DNA from: Flavobacteriaceae bacterium
Lineage (GTDB): Bacteria > Bacteroidota > Bacteroidia > Flavobacteriales > Flavobacteriaceae
Assembly (NCBI GenBank): GCA_030590765.1
Contig: JAUVCP010000037.1
Location: forward strand, 1 to 10,782
Direction: 5' to 3'
Length of the DNA: 10,782 nucleotides
A program made the translations under genes and the position numbers. The notes below the pieces were generated by a model that searched no databases, had not been told where the DNA came from, and saw only the letters and a list, made by a program, of their open reading frames with translations. The stretch's first letter is position 1, and every line of letters starts with the position of its first letter. Shown here in pieces: positions 6,453 to 10,782 of the stretch.

Positions 6453-7313
6453 TTACTTCCTAATTGGATTATTCTGAATAAGATCTATATATAAATTGAT
6501 TTGTGTCTTTAAATCTTTTCTTTTAATGATCTTATCTAAAAAACCATGTTCTAGTAAAAACTCTGATCTTTGAAATCCTTCAGGTAAATCTTTACCAGTA
6601 GTATCTTTTACAACCCTTGGACCGGCAAAGGCAATTAATGCATTGGGTTCGGCTATATTGATATCACCAAGCATTGCATATGAAGCAGTTGTGCCTCCTG
6701 TAGTTGGATCAGTACTTAATGAAATATAAGGAATTTTAGCTTCGCTAAGTTCGGCCAGTTTTACAGATGATTTTACCAGCTGCATTAAAGCAAGAGAAGC
6801 TTCCTGCATTCTTGCACCACCCGATTTGGAGATCATTAAAAATGGAATTTTTTTCTTAATTGAATAACTAATTGCTCGAGCAATCTTTTCTCCTACAACA
6901 CTTCCCATAGATCCGCCAATGAAACTAAAATCCATTGCAGCAATAACCAGATCTTTGCCCATTGATTTTCCCATAGCTGTACGTACAGCATCATTCATCT
7001 TAGTTTTTTTCTTTGCTTCTTTAAGCCTTTCGGTATATTTTTTAGTATCCGTAAATTTTAAAGGATCTTTAGATGTTAGTTTTACATCAAGTTCTTTAAA
7101 GTTATTATCATCGAATAAAATTTCAAAATACTCTGCGCTTCCAATACGAACGTGATAGCCATCTTCAGGGCTCACATATAAATGAGCTTTTAGATCGTCG
7201 GAATCAATTATTTTTCCGCTTGGTGTTTTATACCATAAACCTTTAGGAATATCTTTTTTATCTTCAGTGGGTGTTTGAATCCCTTTATCTTTTCTTTTGA
7301 ACCAAAAACTCAT
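6453..7313 (-). CDS. accD: Acetyl-CoA carboxylase carboxyltransferase subunit beta, zinc-ribbon cysteines absent
   Basis: With AccA this subunit transfers the carboxyl group from carboxybiotin to acetyl-CoA, making malonyl-CoA for fatty-acid synthesis. Starting at the ATG at 7311-7313 the protein has 286 residues and opens with [15 protein letters not shown], as the family does. The carboxyltransferase (crotonase-like) core is intact: [13 protein letters not shown] (131-143), [11 protein letters not shown] (162-172) and [15 protein letters not shown] (200-214). The N-terminal zinc ribbon, normally two CxxC pairs, reads TPSG (30-33) and SPED (48-51), so all four cysteines are gone while the surrounding fold sequence (GLWYK, HLYV, YHVRIGS) stays. 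An upstream in-frame ATG at 7352 would add 13 acidic, Asn-rich residues; its A-rich leader makes it possible, but I prefer the family-like start. accA is not in the window. A hairpin separates the gene from fbaA upstream. Confidence 0.95.
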   Translation of the reverse strand: MSFWFKRKDKGIQTPTEDKKDIPKGLWYKTPSGKIIDSDDLKAHLYVSPEDGYHVRIGSAEYFEILFDDNNFKELDVKLTSKDPLKFTDTKKYTERLKEAKKKTKMNDAVRTAMGKSMGKDLVIAAMDFSFIGGSMGSVVGEKIARAISYSIKKKIPFLMISKSGGARMQEASLALMQLVKSSVKLAELSEAKIPYISLSTDPTTGGTTASYAMLGDINIAEPNALIAFAGPRVVKDTTGKDLPEGFQRSEFLLEHGFLDKIIKRKDLKTQINLYIDLIQNNPIRK

Positions 7314-7382
7314 ATTATCATCATTTGTGAGGTCATTATTCATGACAGTCATAATTTTTAATTTTGAAAGGGTGTGGCAAGA

Positions 7383-7425
7383 TATAAAAAATATGGAGAA
7401 TCAATTATATATTGACTCTCCATAT
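7383..7425 (-). terminator. Rho-independent terminator of fbaA
   Basis: Arms at 7391-7405 and 7411-7425 form a 15-bp stem around a 5-base loop; read on the minus strand the only imperfection is one G-U pair. A run of T follows on the minus strand (7383-7390). It begins 13 bases after the fbaA stop and lies before accD, so most fbaA transcripts should end here and accD needs read-through or its own promoter. Confidence 0.85.
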
Positions 7426-7438
7426 AAAATTTTGAACA

Positions 7439-8506
7439 TTATAGAGTATCAATATTATTCAGATCTTCAAAAGCTTGTTTTAATCTTGCTTTAAAAGTAA
7501 GTTCACCTTCACGAACCCATTTTCTTGGATCATAATTTTTTTTGTTAGGAGCATCATCTCCGTCAGGATTACCAATCTGACCTTGTAAATAATCTTTTTT
7601 TTCAGCCATATAATCTCTGATGCCTGCCATATAAGCATATTGTAGGTCTGTATCAATATTCATTTTGATAACACCATAACCAATAGCTTCTCTTATTTCT
7701 TCAAGACTAGATCCAGATCCACCATGGAAAACAAAATCAACCGGATTTTTGGCAGTATTGTATTTCTCCTCAATAAATTTTTGAGAATTATCTAATATTT
7801 TTGGAGTTAATTTTACATTTCCGGGTTTGTAAACACCATGTACATTTCCAAATGAAGCTGCTATAGTGAATTTATCGCTTACTTTTAATAATTCTTCATA
7901 AGCATAAGCTACTTCTTCTGGCTGGGTATATAGTTTAGATACATCAACATCTGAATTATCAACTCCATCTTCTTCACCACCGGTTATACCTAATTCAATT
8001 TCAAGTGTCATTCCCATTTTGCTCATACGCTCTAAATATTTTTTAGATATCTCAATATTCTCTTCTATAGGTTCTTCCGAAAGGTCAAGCATATGTGAAC
8101 TGTAAAGTGGCACACCATGCTCTTTATAGAATGCTTCACCTGCATCTAAAAGCCCATCAATCCAAGGCAATAATTTTTTTGCACAGTGATCAGTATGCAT
8201 AATCACAGGAATACCATATTCTTTTGCCATGGTATGTACGTGTTTTGCTCCGGCAACAGCACCTGCAATAGCGGCTTTTTGGTTTTCATTGCTAAGCCCT
8301 TTTCCTGCATTAAAATGCGCTCCTCCGTTTGAAAACTGTATAATAACAGGGGCATTTAATTCTTTGGCGGTTTCCAAAATTGCATTGATAGTACTTGAAC
8401 CAATAACATTTGCTGCTGGTAATGCAAAGTTTTTCTCTTTGGCTAATTTAAAAATTTCCTGTACTGCATCACCGGTGGCTACACCTGGTTTAATTGTGTT
8501 TGACAT
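7439..8506 (-). CDS. fbaA: Class II fructose-1,6-bisphosphate aldolase
   Basis: The 355-residue zinc enzyme interconverts fructose-1,6-bisphosphate with dihydroxyacetone phosphate and glyceraldehyde-3-phosphate in glycolysis and gluconeogenesis. It aligns by eye with Escherichia coli FbaA (class IIA) with an offset of three residues. HTDHC carries Asp106 (catalytic base equivalent) and zinc ligand His107; LEIELG carries Glu171; ASFGNVHGVY carries zinc ligand His223; FHGGSGS carries zinc ligand His261; and MNIDTD carries Asn283 and Asp285 for substrate binding. The GGEEDGVDN loop typical of the class is present. Length is normal and nothing is missing. The ATG at 8504-8506 follows a 54-bp gap after the TamA-like gene containing a good -7 box, and a strong hairpin follows the stop, so it is likely a monocistronic, highly expressed gene. 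Confidence 0.97.
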   Translation of the reverse strand: MSNTIKPGVATGDAVQEIFKLAKEKNFALPAANVIGSSTINAILETAKELNAPVIIQFSNGGAHFNAGKGLSNENQKAAIAGAVAGAKHVHTMAKEYGIPVIMHTDHCAKKLLPWIDGLLDAGEAFYKEHGVPLYSSHMLDLSEEPIEENIEISKKYLERMSKMGMTLEIELGITGGEEDGVDNSDVDVSKLYTQPEEVAYAYEELLKVSDKFTIAASFGNVHGVYKPGNVKLTPKILDNSQKFIEEKYNTAKNPVDFVFHGGSGSSLEEIREAIGYGVIKMNIDTDLQYAYMAGIRDYMAEKKDYLQGQIGNPDGDDAPNKKNYDPRKWVREGELTFKARLKQAFEDLNNIDTL

Positions 8507-8538
8507 ATTATATATTTTTAAGTAAAAAAATGAAAAAA

Positions 8539-8546
8539 CAAAAATA
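8539..8546 (-). promoter_or_regulatory. Putative fbaA promoter, -7 box TATTTTTG
   Basis: The minus strand carries TATTTTTG, an exact TAnnTTTG match, 32 bases upstream of the fbaA ATG. TTTC stands 17 nt further upstream as an imperfect -33 element. Two TTCGTA copies four bases apart (8545-8560) touch the upstream edge of the box and could be an operator, or chance. Transcription would begin near 8532. Confidence 0.5.
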
Positions 8547-8560
8547 CGAAATATTACGAA

Positions 8561-10782
8561 TTAGAAAGGGTAATTGATACCAATATTATATACAGCATTG
8601 CCAAAATTGTAATTCACAAACCATTTATTTTCTGAATCCAAATAGGGTTCATAGGTTTTAAATCCGGTATCAAATCTAAAAACCAAAAAACCAAAATTAT
8701 AACGCAAACCAATTCCAGATCCTACTGCGGTGTTTTTTAAGGAACTAAAACTTGTTAGTTTCCCTTCTTCTGAAACTAAATTTGAATCTGTGATATCCCA
8801 AATATTCCCTGTGTCAATAAATAAGGCACTGTAAATTTTATCTGTTAGTTTAAAACGATATTCTAAATTACTTACCATTTTAAATGTTGATACATTGTAT
8901 TCCAATGTAGTTTTTTCAGCCCCTGGTCCTAGATCAAAAGTTCTCCACGCTCTTATTTCGTTACTTCCACCTGCGCTGTAACTTCTGCTAAAAGGTATGC
9001 TGCTTGAATTACCATATGGAAAAGCAGCACCAACAAAAGTTCTGAAAACTAAAATATTATCTTTTTTCAATTCCCAGTATTTTTTATATTCGAATTGAAT
9101 TTTAAAAAACTGAGCTATGGGTAAACCAAACATTAATTTTTGACCATCTTCATTATCATTTGGAGCTACTAAAGTTGATAAAGCTCCTGAAGAAGCAATC
9201 CGTGCAGTGAAGTATGAAAAATTATTATCATTTATATTTTTCCTCGAATTAAATGCAAATGAGTAGGAAATTACAGGTACCATAACATTTTCAGTTAAAA
9301 TATTGAACCTTTCATCGACATCTGCAACAGTGTTATAGTCATCAGGATATTTGTTTTCAAAATCGTTTGCAGGATCTAAAGCGAAATCTACAAAGTTCTC
9401 AATATCTTCATTATCATTAGGAAGAGGTTCTCCACCACCAAGATCATGATCCATATAAATATCATTTAATTTTTCATATTCTGAATTGTAAATAATGAAA
9501 TAATTATCAATATTCTTATTTTCAATAAATTGTAAATTAAAAATATCGAATCTATGTTCGGTTGATTTTGAGCTTTTCCAGGTATAGCCAACACCTCCGG
9601 TAATCGTTTGTCTGTCTAAACCAATATTTTTTTGAAAGCTCAAACTTAGATTCATGTCAGTATGAGGAGCCATATGTTTAGGGATGATCGAAGACGTAAT
9701 TAAAGGAAAAATAATTCTTGGATATTTAATTGAGGCACTGGTCAATAATTCCCAGGCATTAAAAAAAGAAGAACTATTTGAAGCATCGTTTGAAACATTT
9801 AAAAAGGATCCCTGAAATGACAATTCAATAATTTCAGAACCTTTGAACATATTTCTCCCTATTAATGAGGTTTTACCAAGAATACCAAATGGCTTTATAT
9901 TAGAGGTTGTTGCATCCAGATCAAAAGCAACAGCATATTTTTTTAGCGGAGTAAGATAGATATCAGCGGTCAATGATTCATCATCATTTTCGGTATAATT
10001 TATTTCTGCAGAGGCAAATGTTTTTAGGTTGCGCAAATGATTTTTAGTCAATGTCCTTTCGGCATCTTTAAAATAACTATTGGGTGTAATAAAAATAGAA
10101 TTAACCAAATGCTTTGGTTTTGATTTCATTTTGTCATAACTATAAAAATTATAGTCATTGTAATTTGCAGAATCTTTAAAACTTTTACCTCGATTCTTTA
10201 TGCTAAAATCTGTGTAAACATTAACTTTTGTAATATTTTGGACTTTATATGGTTTTTTATAAACGCTATCTCCAACTTTTACAACCCTATCCGGAATTTT
10301 AAGTATAATATCTTTTTGGTAGTCTCCTTTGATCGAATCGGTCCAAAAACCCATGCTATTGCTCTTAAACTGATAAATTCCTGAATTTCGGAAGAGGCTA
10401 ACCAAACGCTTTTCTTCATTTTCAAGATTTTTAAAAACAAATGGATTTCCTTTTTTTACAATAGAGTTCTCTTTTTGTAATTGGTATATTGAATCTAACG
10501 CTATTGATTCAATTTCAGTAGTTAGTGAATCAATATTATATTGCTCATTGGTTGTGATATTATATTTGATTTCTATTTCTTTTTCTTTCGGATGTTTACT
10601 TTCAAACTCAACATTTGCCTCAAAAAAACCATTTGATATAAAATAATTTTTTAATGACTTCATTGTTTTCAAAGTTTTTTTCTCATCATAAAGTATAGGA
10701 GCCTGGCCTTTATTTATAAACCAGTTGTTAAAACTTTTATTGGTATTATAAACAATCCTTGTTTGTTTGTTTGAAAAAATAT
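8561..10782 (-). CDS. TamA/BamA-family (Omp85) outer-membrane assembly protein (5' end beyond window)
   Basis: The frame stays open from the stop at 8561-8563 to the right edge, 739 residues, so the true start lies outside; a TTG at 10672 is internal. The N-terminal part (through LKNYFISNGFFEANVEFESK and the KYNITTNEQYNIDSL region) has the pattern of POTRA domains. The C-terminal part, from about 9970 downward, is rich in alternating aromatic strands and fits an Omp85 beta-barrel, ending in Phe (NIGINYPF) as barrel proteins do. The loop-6 motif is present as GGSNEIRAW (IRAW at 8945-8956), followed by DLGPG; in BamA the equivalent is VRGF. The protein should sit in the outer membrane and act in insertion or translocation like TamA; Bacteroidota have a lipoprotein version called TamL, but the signal peptide is off-window. 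An acidic insertion (around 9290-9430, DNEDIENFVDF) probably forms an extracellular loop. Confidence 0.88.
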   Translation of the reverse strand, partial: IFSNKQTRIVYNTNKSFNNWFINKGQAPILYDEKKTLKTMKSLKNYFISNGFFEANVEFESKHPKEKEIEIKYNITTNEQYNIDSLTTEIESIALDSIYQLQKENSIVKKGNPFVFKNLENEEKRLVSLFRNSGIYQFKSNSMGFWTDSIKGDYQKDIILKIPDRVVKVGDSVYKKPYKVQNITKVNVYTDFSIKNRGKSFKDSANYNDYNFYSYDKMKSKPKHLVNSIFITPNSYFKDAERTLTKNHLRNLKTFASAEINYTENDDESLTADIYLTPLKKYAVAFDLDATTSNIKPFGILGKTSLIGRNMFKGSEIIELSFQGSFLNVSNDASNSSSFFNAWELLTSASIKYPRIIFPLITSSIIPKHMAPHTDMNLSLSFQKNIGLDRQTITGGVGYTWKSSKSTEHRFDIFNLQFIENKNIDNYFIIYNSEYEKLNDIYMDHDLGGGEPLPNDNEDIENFVDFALDPANDFENKYPDDYNTVADVDERFNILTENVMVPVISYSFAFNSRKNINDNNFSYFTARIASSGALSTLVAPNDNEDGQKLMFGLPIAQFFKIQFEYKKYWELKKDNILVFRTFVGAAFPYGNSSSIPFSRSYSAGGSNEIRAWRTFDLGPGAEKTTLEYNVSTFKMVSNLEYRFKLTDKIYSALFIDTGNIWDITDSNLVSEEGKLTSFSSLKNTAVGSGIGLRYNFGFLVFRFDTGFKTYEPYLDSENKWFVNYNFGNAVYNIGINYPF

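Noticed and set aside
7353..7438. accD promoter in the fbaA-accD gap
   Set aside because: The best box, TATTTTTT, misses the last consensus base and lies in the terminator's T tract, and no good -33 pairing is seen; too weak to annotate.
8229..8525. Plus-strand ORF of 98 codons with many Ala and Pro
   Set aside because: It is antisense to the conserved N-terminal half of fbaA and its composition mirrors that gene's codons.
10670..10672. TTG as start codon of the TamA-like gene
   Set aside because: The frame continues without a stop for 36 more codons to the window edge and the added residues (for example NNWFINKGQAPILYDEKK) read like POTRA-type sequence, so the TTG is internal.
1..10782. 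Mobile element, prophage, CRISPR array or defence island
   Set aside because: No transposase, integrase, long inverted repeats or repeat-spacer pattern; the tRNA-Ala is followed directly by a terminator with no integrase or duplicated tRNA end.

Overview
The window looks like a chromosomal core-metabolism stretch from a Bacteroidota, most likely Flavobacteriaceae. Three things point there: the AT-rich composition; promoters whose -7 boxes fit TAnnTTTG, the Bacteroidota consensus, rather than sigma70 boxes; and gene content (bacterial GGGP synthase, a Bacteroidota-type TamA-like Omp85 protein, an AccD without zinc-finger cysteines). I see no phage, transposon, CRISPR array or horizontally acquired island.

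Layout. Positions 1-2547 (minus strand) hold a tightly packed set read right to left: a 4'-phosphopantetheinyl transferase, a geranylgeranylglyceryl/heptaprenylglyceryl phosphate synthase (4-nt GTGA overlap), a PnuC vitamin transporter (18-nt gap), and a NadR-like P-loop kinase that starts inside pnuC (40-nt overlap) and runs off the left edge. A 54-bp divergent gap with two face-to-face promoters separates this set from ahcY (S-adenosylhomocysteine hydrolase) on the plus strand. A tandem UspA-like protein, a tRNA-Ala(GGC) and a strong terminator follow. From 4945 to the right edge everything is on the minus strand again: a GntP-family gluconate permease, accD, class II fructose-bisphosphate aldolase with its own terminator, and a TamA/BamA-like outer-membrane protein whose N-terminus lies beyond the right edge.

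Function. The left set joins carrier-protein activation, an archaeal-like ether-lipid step, and vitamin uptake with trapping by phosphorylation (PnuC plus kinase). ahcY clears S-adenosylhomocysteine in the methyl cycle. fbaA and accD belong to glycolysis/gluconeogenesis and fatty-acid synthesis, but a hairpin separates them and they need not be one transcript. The Omp85 protein serves outer-membrane assembly.

I found no gene system that looks wholly new. The points most worth a second look are the AccD zinc-ribbon loss, the bacterial GGGP synthase in an overlapping operon, the interlocked divergent promoters at 2568-2595, and the exact 11-bp tandem repeat abutting the usp start codon. No gene-free stretch exceeds 300 bases; the longest is 6271-6452.
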